Assembly (NCBI RefSeq): GCF_937616625.2
Contig: NC_065573.1
Span: 3,549,001-3,613,000, forward strand
Length of the DNA stretch: 64,000 bases
Source: Mercurialis annua
Taxonomy: Eukaryota > Streptophyta > Magnoliopsida > Malpighiales > Euphorbiaceae
Direction of reading: 5' to 3'
Part shown: in pieces, positions 11,901 to 24,882 of the stretch
How positions within the stretch are numbered: the stretch's first letter is position 1
Layout: the number at the start of each line of letters is the position of its first letter
The notes under the pieces: generated by a model
The model's input: only the letters and a program-made list of their open reading frames with translations
Told to the model about the DNA's origin: nothing
The model's database searches: none
Position numbers and translations under genes: made by a program

Positions 11901-14900
11901 AATGCTTGGATTTGTTTCGTAATGTTTGTAAACGTTTGGATTATATTGCTGAAAAGGTGAAAAGCTTGGTTTTGTTTCTTAGCATTTGTAAAAGTTTTGG
12001 CTTAAATCACTAAAAATGTGAAACGTTTGGATTTGTTTCGTAACGTTTTAAACCTTTCGTTTTGTTTCGTAACGTTTGTAAACGTTTGACTTAAATCGCT
12101 AAAAAGGTGAAACGTTTGGATTTGTTTCTTACGTTTGTATACGTCCGGCTCAAATTTCTAAAAAGGTGAAACTCTTGGATTTGTTTCGTAATGTTTGTAA
12201 ACATTTGGCTTAAATTACTAAAAAGGTGAAACGCTTGGATTTGTTTCGAAACGTTTGTATACTTTCGGTTTAAATTGCTAAAAAGATGAAACGCTTGGAT
12301 TTGTTTCATAACGTTTGCAAAAGTTCGGATTATAATGCTGAAAAGGTGAAAAGCTTGGTTTTGTTTCTTAGCATTTGTAAAGGTTTGGCTTAAATCACTA
12401 AAAATATGAAACGTTTGGATTTGTTTCATAACGTTTTAAACGTTTGGTTTTGTTTCGCATCGTTTGTAAACGTTTTTCTTAAATCGCTAAAAAGGTGAAA
12501 CGTTTGGATTTTTTTTGTATCGTTTGTAAACATTTCGCTTAAATCGCTAAAAAGGTGAAACGCTTTAATTTGTTTCGTAACATTTGTAAACGTTTAGTTT
12601 AAATTGCTAAAAAGGTGAAACGCTTGGATTTTTTTAGTAACATCTGTAAAAGTTTGGCTTAGATTGCTAAAAAGTTTCAAAATTTGGATTTGTTTTATAA
12701 CGTTTGTAAACGTTTGGCTTAAATCACTAAAAAGGTGAAACGTTTGGATTTGTTTCGCAACGTTTGTAAACGTTTGGCTTAAATCGCTAAAAAGGTGAAA
12801 CGTTTGAATTTATTTCATAACATTTCTAAACTTTTGGCTTCAATTGCTAAAAAGGTGAAACGTTTGGATTTGTTTCATAACATTTGTAAACATTTGGCAT
12901 AAATCGCTAAAAAGCTGAAATGTTTGGATCTATTTCGTAACGTTTTAAACGTTTGGCTTAAATCGCTAAAATGGGGAAACATTTGGATTGGTTTCATAAC
13001 GTTTTAAACGTTTGGCATAAATCGCTAAAAAGGTGAAATGTTTTGTTTTGTTTCGTATTGTTTGTAAACGTCCGGCGTAAATCGCTAAAAAGGTGAAACG
13101 TTTGGATTTGTTTCTTACGTTTGTATACGTCCGGCTCAAATTTCTGAAAAGGTGAAACGCTTGGATTTGTTTCGTAACGTTTGTAAACGTTAGGCTTAAA
13201 TTACTAAAAAGGTGAAACGCTTGGATTTATTTCGGAACATTTGTATACATTCGGCTGAAATTGCTAAAAAGATGAAATGCTTGGATTTGTTTCGTAATGT
13301 TTGTAAACGTTTGGATTATTTTGCTGAAAAGGTGAAAAGCTTGGTTTTGTTTCTTAGCATTTGTAAAAGGTTTGGCTTAAATCACTAAAAATGTGAAACG
13401 TTTGGATTTGTTTCGTAACGTTTTAAACCTTTGGTTTTGTTTCGTAACGTTTGTAAACGTTTGGCTTAAATCGCTAAAAAGGTGAAACGTTTGGATTTGT
13501 TTCTTACGTTTGTATTCCTCCGGCTCAAATTTCTAAAAAGGTGAAACTCTTGGATTTGTTTCGTAATGTTTGTAAACATTTGGCTTATATTACTAAAAAG
13601 GTGAAACGCTTGGATTTGTTTCGAAACGTTTGTATATTTTCGGTTTAAATTGCTAAAAAGATGAAACGCTTGGATTTGTTTCATAACGTTTGCAAAAGTT
13701 TGGAATATATTGCTGAAAAGGTGAAAAGTTTGGATTTGTTTCGTAACGTTTGTAAACGTTTGGCTTAAATCGCTAAAAGCTCAAATTTCTAAAAAGGTGA
13801 AACTCTTGGATTTGTTTCGTAATGTTTGTAAACATTTGGCTTAAATTACTAAAAAGGTGAAACGCTTGGATTTGTTTCGAAACGTTTGTATACATTCGTT
13901 TTAAATTTCTAAAAAGATGAAACGCTTGGATTTGTTTCATAACGTTTGTAAACGTTTGGATTATATTGCTGAAAAGGTGAAAAGTTTGATTTTGTTTCTT
14001 AGCATTTGTAAAGGTTTGGCTTAAATCACTAAAAATGTGAAACGTTTGGATTTGTTTCGTAACGTTTTAAACGTTTGGTTTTGTTTCGCATCGTTTGTAA
14101 ACGTTTTGCTTAAATCGCTAAAAAGGTGAAACGTTTGGATTTTTTTCGTAACGTTTGAAAACATTTCGCTTAAATCGCTAAAAAAGTGAAACGCTTTAAT
14201 TTGTTTCGTAACATTTGTAAACGTTTGGTTTAAATTGCTAAAAAGGTGAAACGCTTGGATTTTTTTTGTAACATCTGTAAACGTTTAGCTTAGATTGCTA
14301 AAAAGTTTCAATATTTGGATTTGTTTTATAACGTTTGTAAACGTTTGGCTTAAATCACTAAAAAGGTGAAATGTTTGGATTTGTTTCGTAACGTTTGTAA
14401 ACGTTTGGCTTAAATCGCTAAAAAGGTGAAACGATTGAATTTATTTCGTAACATTTCTAACTGTTTGGCTTCAATTGCTAAAAAGGTGAAACGTTTGGAT
14501 TTGTTTCATAACATTTGTAAACATTTGGCATAAATCGCTAAAAAGCTGAAATATTTGGATCTATTTCGTAACGTTTTTAACGTTTGGCTTAAATCGCTAA
14601 AATGGGGAAACATTTGTATTTGTTTCATAACGTTTGTAAACGTTTGGCATAAATCGTTTAAAAGGTGAAATGTTTGGTTTTGTTTCGTATTGTTTGTAAA
14701 CGTCCGGCGTAAATCGCTAAAAAGGTGAAACGTTTGGATTTGTTTCTTACGTTTGTATACGTCCGGCTAAAATTTCTGAAAAGGTGAAACGCTTGGATTT
14801 GTTTCGTAACGTTTGTAAACGTTAGGCTTAAATTACTAAAAAGGTGAAACGCTTGGATTTGTTTCGGAACATTTGTATACATTCGGCTTAAATTGCTAAA

Positions 14901-17900
14901 AAGATGAAATGCTTGGATTTGTTTCGTAATGTTTGTAAAGGTTTGGATTATATTGCTGAAAAGGTGAAAATCTTGGTTTTGTTTTTTAGCATATGTAAAA
15001 GTTTTGGCTTAAATCACTAAAAATGTGAAACGTTTGGATTTGTTTCGTAACGTTTTAAACCTTTGGTTTTGTTTCGTAACGTTTGTAAACGTTTGACTTA
15101 AATCGCTAAAAAGGTGAAACGTTTGGATTTGTTTCTTACGTTTGTATACGTCCGGCTCAAATTTCTAAAAAGGTGAAACGCTTGGATTTGATTCGTAATG
15201 TTTGTAAACATATGGCTTAAATTACTAAAAAGGTGAAACGCTTGGATTTGTTTCGAAACGTTTGTATACTTTCGGTTTAAATTGCTAAAAAGATGAAACG
15301 CTTGGATTTGTTTCATAACGTTTGCAAAAGTTTGGATTATATTGCTGAAAAGGTGAAAAGCTTGGTTTTGTTTCTTAGCATTTGTAAAGGTTTGGCTTAA
15401 ATCACTAAAAATATGAAACGTTTGGATTTGTTTCGTAACGTTTTAAACGTTTGGTTTTGTTTCGCATCGTTTGTAAACGTTTTGCTTAAATCGCTAAAAA
15501 GGTGAAACGTTTGGATTTTTTTCGTATCGTTTGAAAACATTTCGCTTAAATCGCTAAAAAGGTGAAACGCTTTAATTTGTTTCGTAACATTTGTAAACGT
15601 TTGGTTTAAATTGCTAAAAAGGTGAAACGCTTGGATTTTTTTTGTAACATCTGTAAAAGTTTGGCTTAGATTGCTAAAAAGTTTCAACATTTGGATTTGT
15701 TTTATATCGTTTGTAAACGTTTGGCTTAAATCACTAAAAAGGAGAAACGTTTGGATTTGTTTCGCAACGTTTGTAAACGTTTGGCTTAAATCGCTAAAAA
15801 GGTGAAATATTTGAATTTATTTCGTAACATTTCTAAACTTTTGGCTTCAATTGCTAAAAAGGTGAAACGTTTGGATTTGTTTCATAACATTTGTAAACAT
15901 TTGGCATAAATCGCTAAAAAGCTGAAATGTTTGGATCTATTTCGTAACGTTTTAAACGTTTGGCTTAAATCGCTAAAATGGGGAAACATTTGGATTTGTT
16001 TCATAACGTTTGTAAACGTTTGGCATAAATCGCTAAAAAGGTGAAATGTTTGGTTTTGTTTCGTATTGTTTGTAAACGTCCGGCGTAAATCGCTAAAAAG
16101 GTGAAAGGTTTGGATTTGTTTCTTACGTTTGTATACGTCCGGCTCAAATTTCTGAAAAGGTGAAACTCTTCGATTTGTTTCGTAACGTTTGTAAACGTTA
16201 GGCTTAAATTACTAAAAAGGTGAAACGCTTGGATTTGTTTCGGAACATTTGTATACATTCGGCTTAAATTGCTAAAAAGATGAAATGCTTGGATTTGTTT
16301 CGTAATGTTTGTAAACGTTTGGATTATTTTGCTGAAAAGGTGAAAAGCTTGGTTTTGTTTCTTAGCATTTGTAAAAGGTTTGGCTTAAATCACTAAAAAT
16401 GTGAAACGTTTGGATTTGTTTCGTAACGTTTTAAACCTTTGGTTTTGTTTCGTAACGTTTGTAAACGTTTTGCTTAAATCGCTAAAAAGGTGAAACGTTT
16501 GGATTTGTTTCTTACGTTTGTATACGTCCGGCTCAAATTTCTAAAAAGGTGAAACACTTGGATTTGTTTCGTAATGTTTGTAAACATTTGGCTTAAATTA
16601 CTAAAAAGGTGAAACGCTTGGATTTGTTTCGAAACGTTTGTATACTTTCGATTTAAATTGCTAAAAAGATGAAACGCTTGGATTTGTTTCATAACGTTTG
16701 CAAAAGTTTGGAATATATTGCTGAAAAGATGAAAAGTTTGGATTTGTTTCGTAACGTTTGTAAACGTTTGGCTTAAATCGCTAAAAGCTCAAATTTCTAA
16801 AAAGGTGAAACTCTTGGATTTGTTTCGTAATGTTTGTAAACATTTGGCTTAAATTACTAAAAAGGTGAAACGCTTGGATTTGTTTCGAAACGTTTGTATA
16901 CTTTCGATTTAAATTGCTATAAAGATGAAACGCTTGGATTTGTTTCATAACGTTTGCAAAAGTTTGGATTAGATTGCTGAAAAGGTGAAAAGCTTGGTTT
17001 TGTTTCTTACCATTTGTAAAGGTTTGGCTTAAATCACTAAAAATATGAAACGTTTGGATTTGTTTCGTAACGTTTTAAACGTTTGGTTTTGTTTCGCATC
17101 TTTTGTAAACGTTTTGCTTAAATCGCTAAAAAGGTGAAACGTTTGGATTTTTTTCGTATCGTTTGAAAACATTTCGCTTAAATCGCTATAAAGGTGAAAC
17201 GCTTTAATTTGTTTCGTAACATTTGTAAACGTTTGGTTTAAATTGCTAAAAAGGTGAAACGCTTTGATTTTTTTTGTAACATCTGTAAAAGTTTGGCTTA
17301 GATTGCTAAAAAGTTTCAACATTTGATTTGTTTTATAACGTTTGTAAACGTTTGGCTTAAATCACTAAAAAGGTGAAACGTTTGGATTTGTTTCGCAACG
17401 TTTGTAAACGTTTGGCTTAAATCGCTAAAAAGGTGAAACGTTTGAATTTATTTCGTAACATTTCTAAACTTTTGGCTTCAATTGCTAAAAAGGTGAAACG
17501 TTTGGATTCGTTTCATAACATTTGTAAACATTTGGCATAAATCGCTAAAACGCTGAAATGTTTGGATCTATTTCGTAACGTTTTAAACGTTTGGCTTAAA
17601 TCGCTAAAATGGGGCAACATTTGGATTTGTTTCATAACGTTTGTAAACGTTTGGCATAAATCGCTAAAAAGGTGAAATGTTTGGTTTTGTTTCATATTGT
17701 TTGTAAACGTCCGGCGTAAATCGCTAAAAAGGTGAAAGGTTTGGATTTGTTTCTTACGTTTGTATACGTCCGGGTCAAATTTCTAAAAAGGTGAAACGCT
17801 TTTATTTGTTTCGTAACGTTTGTAAACGTTAGGCTTAAATTACTAAAAAGGCGAAACGCTTGGATTTGTTTCGGAACATTTGTATACATTCGGCTTAAAT

Positions 17901-20900
17901 TGCTAAAAAGATGAAATGCTTGGATTTGTTTCGAAATGTTTGTAAACGTTTGGATTATTTTGCTGAAAAGGTGAAAAGCTTGGTTTTGTTTCTGAGCATT
18001 TGTAAAAGGTTTGGCTTAAATCACTAAAAAAGTGAAACGTTTGGATTTGTTTCGTAACGTTTTAAACCTTTGGTTTTGTTTCGTAACGTTTGTAAACGTT
18101 TGGCTTAAATCGCTAAAAAGGTGAAACGTTTGGATTTGTTTCTTACGTTTGTATACGTCCGGCTCAAATTTCTAAAAAGGTGAAACTCTTGGATTTGTTT
18201 CGTAATGTTTGTAAACATTTGGCTTAAATTACTAAAAAGGTGAAACGCTTGGATTTGTTTCGAAACGTTTGTATACTTTCGGTTTAAATTGCTAAAAAGA
18301 TGAAACGCTTGGATTTGTTTCATAACGTTTGCAAAAGTTTGGAATATATTGCTGAAAAGGTGAAAAGTTTGGATTTGTTTCGTAACGTTTGTAAACGTTT
18401 GGCTTAAATCGCTAAAAGCTCAAATTTCTAAAAAGGTGAAACTCTTGGATTTGTTTCGTAATGTTTGTAAACATTTGGCTTAAATTACTAAAAAATTGAA
18501 ACGCTTGGATTTGTTTCGAAACGTTTGTATACTTTCGGTTTAAATTGCTAAAAAGATGAAACGCTTGGATTTGTTTCATAACGTTTGCAAAAGTTTGGAT
18601 TATATTGCTGAAAAGGTGAAAAGCTTGGTTTTGTTTCTTAGCATTTGTAAAGGTTTGGCTTAAATCACTAAAAATGTGAAACGTTTGGATTTGTTTCGTA
18701 ACGTTTTAAACGTTTGGTTTTGTTTCGCATCGTTTGTAAACGTTTTGCTTAAATCGCTAAAAAAGTGAAACGTTTGGATTTTTTTCGTAACGTTTGAAAA
18801 CATTTCGCTTAAATCACTAAAAAGGTGAAACGCTTTAATTTGTTTCGTTACATTTGTAAACGTTTGGTTTAAATTGCTAAAAAGGTGAAACGCTTGGATT
18901 TTTTTTGTAACATCTGTAAACGTTTGGCTTAGATTGCTAAAAAGTTTCAACATTTGGATTTGTTTTATAACGTTTGTAAACGTTTGGCTTAAATCACTAA
19001 AAAGGTGAAACGTTTGGATTTGTTTCGTAACGTTTGTAAACGTTTGGCTTAAATCGCTAAAAAGGGGAAATGTTTGAATTTATTTCGTAACATTTCTAAA
19101 TGTTTGGCTTCAATTGCAAAAAAGGTGAAACGTTTGGATTTGTTTCATAACATTTGTAAACATTTGGCATAAATCGCTAAAAAGCTGAAATGTTTGGATC
19201 TATTTCGTAACGTTTTTAACGTTTGGCTTAAATCGCTAAAATGGGGAAACATTTGGATTTGTTTCATAACGTTTGTAAACGTTTGGCATAAATCGCTAAA
19301 AAGGTGAAATGTTTGGTTTTGTTTTGTATTGTTTGTAAATGTCCGGCGTAAATCGCTAAAAAGGTGAAACGTTTGTATACGTCCGGCTCAAATTTCTGAA
19401 AAGGTGAAACGCTTGGATTTGTTTCGTAACGTTTGTAAACGTATGGCCTATATTACTAAAAAGGTGAAACGCTTGGATTTGTTTTGGAACGTTTGTAAAC
19501 ATCCGGCTTAAATTGTTAAAAAGATGAAACGCTTGGATTTGTTTCGTAACATTTGTAAACGTTTGGCTTAAATTGCTAAAGAGGTGAAACGCTTGGTTTT
19601 GTTTTGAAACATTTGTAAAGGTTTGGCTTAAATCACTTAAAAATATGAAACTTTTGGATTGGTTTCGTAACGTTTTAAACGTTTGGTTTTGCTTCGTAAC
19701 ATTTGTAAACGTTTGGCTTATATCTCTAAAAAGGTGAAACGTTTGAATTTGTTTTATAACGTTTGTAAACATTTGGCTTAAATTGCTAAAAAGGTGAAAC
19801 ATTTGGATTTGTTTCATAAACTTTGTAAACGTTTCAACTAAATCGCTAAAAAGGGGAAACGTTTGTATTTTTTTCGTAACGTTTCTAAATGTTTGGCTAA
19901 ACTTGCTAAAAAGGTGAAACGGTTGGATCTGTTTCATAATGTTTGAAACGTTTTGCTTAAAGTTCAAAAAAGTTAAAATATTCGATTTGTTTCATAACGT
20001 TTGTAAACGTTTGGCTTACAAGGCTAAAAAGGTGAAACGTTTGGATTTGTTTCCTAGCGTTTGTAAACCTATGGCTGAAATCACTAAAAAGGCGGAAACA
20101 TTTGGATTAATTTCGTACTGTTTGTAACCGTTTGGCTTAAATCGCTAAAAAGGTGAAATGTTTGGATTTGTTTCGTAACGTTTGTAAACGTTTGGCTTAA
20201 ATTGATAAAAAGGTGCAACGCTTGGATTTGTTTCGTAATGTTTGTAAACGTTTAGCTTAAATTGCTAAAAAGGTGAAATGTTTGGATTTGTTTCGTTAAG
20301 TTTGTAAACGTTTGGCTTAAATTGCTAAAAAGGTGAACGCTTGGTTTTTATTTCGTAACGTTTGTAAACGTTGGGTTTAAATTGCTATAATTGTAAAATG
20401 TTTGGATGTGTTTCGTAACGTTTGTAAATGTGTTGGCTTCATTCGCTAAAACGGTAAAACGTTTAGATTTGTTTCGTAACGTTACTAAACGTTTGGCATA
20501 AATCGCTAAAAAGGTGAAACGTTTGGATTTGTTTCGTAACGTTTGTAAATGTTTGGCTTAAATTGCTAAAAAGTTTCAACATATGGATTTTTTTTATAAC
20601 CTTTGTAAACGTTTGGCTTAAATTGCTAAAAAGGTGAAATGTTTGGATTTGTTTTGTAACGTTTGTAAACGTTTGGATAGAATTGGTAAAAAGGTGAAAC
20701 GCTTGGATTTTTTCCCGTTACGTTTGCAAACATTTGGCTTAAATTCCAAAAAATATGAAACGCTTGGATTTGTTTCAAAACATTTGTAAAAGTTTGGCTT
20801 ATATTGCTAAAAAGATGAAACACTTGGTTTTATTTCGGAACATTTGCAAAGGTTTTGTTTAAATCGCTAAAAATGTGTAACGTTTGGATTTGTTTTATAA

Positions 20901-22933
20901 CGTTTTAAATGTTTGGCTTTGTTTCGTAATGTTTGTAAACGTTTGGCTTAAATCGCTAAAAGGGTGAAACGTTGGATTTGTTTCGTAACGTTTGTAAACG
21001 TTTGGCTTGAATTGCTAAAAAGGCAAAACGTTTGGATTTGTTTCGTAATGTTTGTAAACGTTTGGCTTAAATCGCTAAAAAATGTGAAACGTTTGTATTT
21101 GTTTCGTAACGTTTATAAACGTTGGGCTTAAATCGCTAAAAAGGGGAAACCTTTGGATTTGTTTCGTAATGTTTGTAAACGTTTGGTTTAAATCGCTAAA
21201 GAGGTGAAACGTTTTGATTGGTTTCATAACGTTTGTAAACGTTTGGCTTAAACGCTAAAAAGGTGAAACACTTGGATTTATTTCATAATGTTTGTAAACG
21301 TTTGGCTTATATTGCTAAAAAGGTCAAACGCTTGGATTTGTTTTGTAACGTTTGTAAACGTTTGGCTTATATTGCTAAAAAGGAGAAACATTTGGATTTG
21401 TTTCATAACCTTAGTAAACGTTTGGCTTAAATCGCTAAAAATGTGAAACATTTGGGTTTGTTTCGTAACGTTTTAAATGTTCAGTTTTGTTTTGTAACGT
21501 TTGTAAACGTTTGGCTTCAATCGCTAAAAAGGTGAAACGTTTGGATTTGTTTTGTAACATTTGTAAATGTTTGGCTTAAACCGCTAAAAAGGTGAAACGC
21601 TTGGATTTGTTTCATAACGTTTAAAACGTTTGGCTTATATCGCCAAAATGGGGAAACTTCTAAATTTGTTTCGTAACGTTTGTAAATGTTTGGCTAAAAT
21701 TGCTAAAAAGGATAAACGTTTGGTTGGTTTTGTAACGTTTGTTAACGTTCGACATAAATCGCTAAGAAGGTGAAACGTTTGGATTTGCTTCGTAAAGTTT
21801 GTAAATGTTTGGCTTAAATTGCTAAAAAAGTAAAAAAATTTGGATTTGTTTCGTAACGTTTGTAAATGTTTGGCTTAAATCGCTAAAAAGGTGAAACTTT
21901 TGGATTTGTTTTGTAACGTTTTTAAACGTTTGGCTTAAATTGCTAAAAAGGTCAAACGCTTGGATTTGTTTTGTAACCTTTGTAAACGTTTTACTTAAAT
22001 TGCTAAAAAGGTGAAATATTTTGATTTGTTTCATAACCTTTTTAAACGTTTGGCTTAAATCGCTAAAAGGGTGAAACGTTTGGATTTGTTTCGTAATGTT
22101 TGTAAACGTTTAGCTTAAATAGCTAAAAAGGTGAAACGTTTGGATTTCTTAAGTAACATTTATAACCGTTTGGCTTCAATCGCTAAAAAGGTGAGACATT
22201 TGGATTTGTTTCGTAATGTTTGTAAACGTTTGGCATAAATCGCTAAAAAGGTGAAATATTTGGTTTTGTTTCGTATTGTTTGTAAACGTTCGGCTTAAAT
22301 CACTAATAAGGGGAAACGTTTGGATTTGTTTCGTAACGTTTGTATACGTTCGGCTTTAATTTATAAAAAGGTGAAACACTTGGATTTATTTCGTAACGTT
22401 TGTAAACGTTTGGCTTAAATTACTAAAAAGGTGAAATGCTTGGTTTTGTTTCGTGACATTTGTAAAAGTTTGGCTTCAATCTCTAAAAATGTGAAATGTT
22501 TGGATTTATTTTGTAGCGTTTGAAACGTTTGGTTTTGTTTCGTAACGTTTGTAAACGTTTAGCTGAAATCGCTAATAATGTGAAACGTTTGGATTTGTTT
22601 CGTAACGTTTGTAAACATTTGGATTAAATTGATAAAAAGGCGAAACGTTTGGATTTGTTTCGTAACATTTGCAAACGTTTGGCTTAAATCGCTAAAAGGG
22701 TGAAACATTTAGATTTGTTTCGTAACTTTTGTAAATGTTTGGCTTAAATTGCTGAAAAGGTTCAACATTTGGATTTATTTTGTAACTTTTGTAAACGTTT
22801 GGCTTAAATTACTAAAAAGGTGAAATGCTTGGATTTGTTTTGTAACATCTGTAAACGTTTGGCTTAAATTGCTAAAAAGATGAAACATTTGGATTTGTTT
22901 CATAACCTTTGTAAACGTTTGGCTTAAATCGCT
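8942..22933. repeat. 60-bp satellite array, block 4 (14 kb)
   Basis: About 230 monomers. The first units after the LTR are degenerate (GCAAACGTTTGGCGTAAATTG). Between about 9.7 and 19.6 kb the monomers form higher-order units of ~1.38 and ~1.63 kb; on either side the order is less regular. No gene is seen. Minus-strand frames up to 203 codons are repeats of the 20-codon monomer. Confidence 0.96.
11964..19608. repeat. Alternating short/long higher-order repeats
   Basis: A landmark monomer (GAAAAGGTGAAAAG then CTTGGTTTTGTTTC) recurs at 11964, 13339, 14971, 16347 and 17978. The spacings are 1375, 1632, 1376 and 1631 bp, giving the order short-long-short-long-long. The difference is a 256-bp block (about 13700-13955, 16735-16990, 18366-18621). 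It duplicates the neighbouring four monomers and is marked by a truncated-monomer junction, CGCTAAAAGCTCAAATTTC. Short plus long makes a ~3.0-kb super-unit. Confidence 0.85.
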
Positions 22934-23006
22934 TCCTCAGCCAGGCTTGGGCAGAATAGCAGAGCAAGTACAAGTATTAGTAGCATAGCAAAAATGTGTT
23001 CTTCCT
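22934..23006. other. 73-bp non-satellite insert
   Basis: Between CGCT and AAAACGGTG of an otherwise continuous monomer lies 73 bp unrelated to the satellite (GGCTTGGGCAGAATAGCAGA and following). CTTCCT is present at both junctions (22932-22937, 23001-23006), so it could be a short insertion with a 6-bp duplication or filler DNA from break repair. It is too short to assign to an element family. Confidence 0.75.
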
Positions 23007-23552
23007 AAAACGGTGAAACATTTGGATTTGTTTCGTAACGTTTGTAAACGTTTGACTTAAATCGCTAAAAAGGTGAAACGTTTGGATTTGTTTCGTAACG
23101 TTTATAAACATCTGGCTTCAATCGCTAAAAAGGTGAGACATTTAGATTTGTTTCGTAACGTTTGTAAACGTTTGGCATAAATCGCTAAAAAGCTGATATG
23201 TTTGGATTTATTTCGTATTGTTTTCAACGTTTGGCTTAAATCGGTAAAATATGGAAACGTTTGGATTTGTTTCATAGCGTTTGTAAACGTTGGGCATAAA
23301 TCCCTAAAAAGGTGAAAGGTTTGGTTTTGTTTCGTATTGTTTGTAAACGTTCGGCTTAAATCGCTAAAAAGGTGAAACATTTGGATTTGTTTCGTAATGT
23401 TTGTACACGTTCGGCTTAAATTTCTAAAAAGGTGAAACGCTTGGATTTGTTTCATAACGTTTGTAAATGTTTGGCTTAAATTAATAAAAAGGTGAAATGC
23501 GTGGATTTGTTTCGGAATGTTTGTAAACATTTGGCTTAAATTGTTAAAAAGA
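23007..23552. repeat. 60-bp satellite array, block 5
   Basis: About nine monomers between the 73-bp insert and the LARD element. The final bases AAAGA (23548-23552) are the left target-site duplication of the LARD. Confidence 0.96.
23548..23552. repeat. Left target-site duplication AAAGA
   Basis: AAAGA directly before TGTCACGACC; repeated exactly at 32894-32898. Five bases is the usual integrase footprint for Ty3/gypsy elements. Confidence 0.95.
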
Positions 23553-24207
23553 TGTCACGACCCGATTTCTCGAGCCGCAACCGGCGCTAGGGAATGGGAG
23601 TGGTAGCTCCGAAACCCGTAGCAAGCCTAAAAACCTGTGTAAATTTTTCGCAAATCAAATCATTTTTTTCATATATCAAAATACATGTGACCCCATTTTA
23701 CAAAAATATCAGAGTTAAAATGCGCTAGTCAAATACATAGACAAAAACATCTAGACTACTGCGGACCGCTAGAATGAAAACCTTCTTTCACTTCTTGTGC
23801 AAATAACTTCCGAGAATTAAAACTTCGGAAACTTGACTTTCCAAATCATATCATACTATCCCTGAAAAATGGGAGGAGCAACGGGGTCAGTATAAAACTG
23901 AGTGAATTCACCAAATCACACGCAATATCACATAAAGGGTTAAAACCGTTGAAAACCCCCTTTGTATATAGAAAAACTCTTTTGAAATCATATTGCATAC
24001 CTTGTTTCCTTTCCTTCATATCTCTTTGTTTATTTCATAAACTTATAGTTTATACGTATTTGACATCTTCGATTTCTTATTATGGTTTTGATATTTTTCT
24101 TCTCTCGTTTTGTTTCATTAGTTTTCGACCGAATCTTAAATCTTAGTTTATATCATCATGATTCTAAGTCGAACTAAATCATTGGCAAGTCTTTTGTGAC
24201 TTGATCC

Positions 24208-24627
24208 TTATGGTTGGGTCCCGAGATAGTTCAACCGAGTTACCCATAAACATATGGTACAGTCCCGAGATAATTCAACCGAGTTACTTGTACCATTTCT
24301 CAATCCCAAACGATTGATAGGAGTCCCGAGATAATTCAACCGAGTTACTCCTTAAACACGGGTCCCGAGATAGTTCAACCGAGTTACCTTCGTGTCTGCA
24401 TTCGGACTCTGCACCCTGCAGGTCTTTTGAACTTAACTGTCGATTCATATGATTCCTATTGACATTTAATAGGAGTAATTGTTCACATTGTGTCTCGATC
24501 CTGTTTCGTATTGATTCTCGATGTATCACACTTACTTTTTATTTCGTATGAGTTCCGAGGATTATCATCGAGAATGGATGAGATACAGGTCCCGGGATAA
24601 TTCTACCGAGTTCAACCTTGTATCTCA
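24208..24627 (-). repeat. Five covarying hairpin modules, LARD 3' LTR
   Basis: Five modules share the loop core (sense strand) AACTCGG, then GTTGAA, then TATCTCGGGAC. Each is closed by a different complementary stem. 24208-24249: TTATGG/CCATAA. 24254-24296: ATGGTACAGT/ACTTGTACCAT. 24319-24352: AGGAGT/ACTCCT. 24356-24395: ACACG/CGTGT plus GGT/ACC. 24579-24627: TGAGATACAGGT/ACCTTGTATCTCA. The base pair nearest but two to the core is either G-C or A-T, and both partners always change together. Stems are 6-12 bp, some with a 1-2 base bulge. Confidence 0.85.
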
Positions 24628-24782
24628 GTTCTTATTATTTTGTGCACCATAGTACAATTCTCATTTTACGTTTTTGTATTTTTCGTTCTGTTGTATTGAT
24701 CCTTTATGGACCATGACATGCACATTACAATCTACAAGCATACATCTATAACACACGCACGTATGGGTATTTATTATGTTTG

Positions 24783-24882
24783 ATAGTACATATCGGAATG
24801 TACTATATTTCCTTTTTCATATCTGATCTGATACTTGTATATTATTCGATATTCGATTTATTAGTACATATAGGAATGTACT
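24783..24882 (-). repeat. Pair of related hairpins in LTR
   Basis: ATAGTACAT/ATGTACTAT is a perfect 9-bp stem with a 6-base loop (24783-24806). AGTACAT/ATGTACT is a 7-bp stem with a 6-base loop (24863-24882). Loops are ATCGGA and ATAGGA. The pair recurs in the 5' LTR at about 30473-30572. Confidence 0.8.

Noticed and set aside
8942..22933. Telomeric or rDNA-related repeat
   Set aside because: No TTTAGGG-type heptamer runs and no rRNA-like sequence; the monomer is a distinct 60-bp satellite.
24208..24627. Hammerhead or twister ribozyme as an identity for the LTR hairpin modules
   Set aside because: The hammerhead core (CTGATGA...GAAA) is absent and the twister core arrangement does not fit; I leave the module unassigned.
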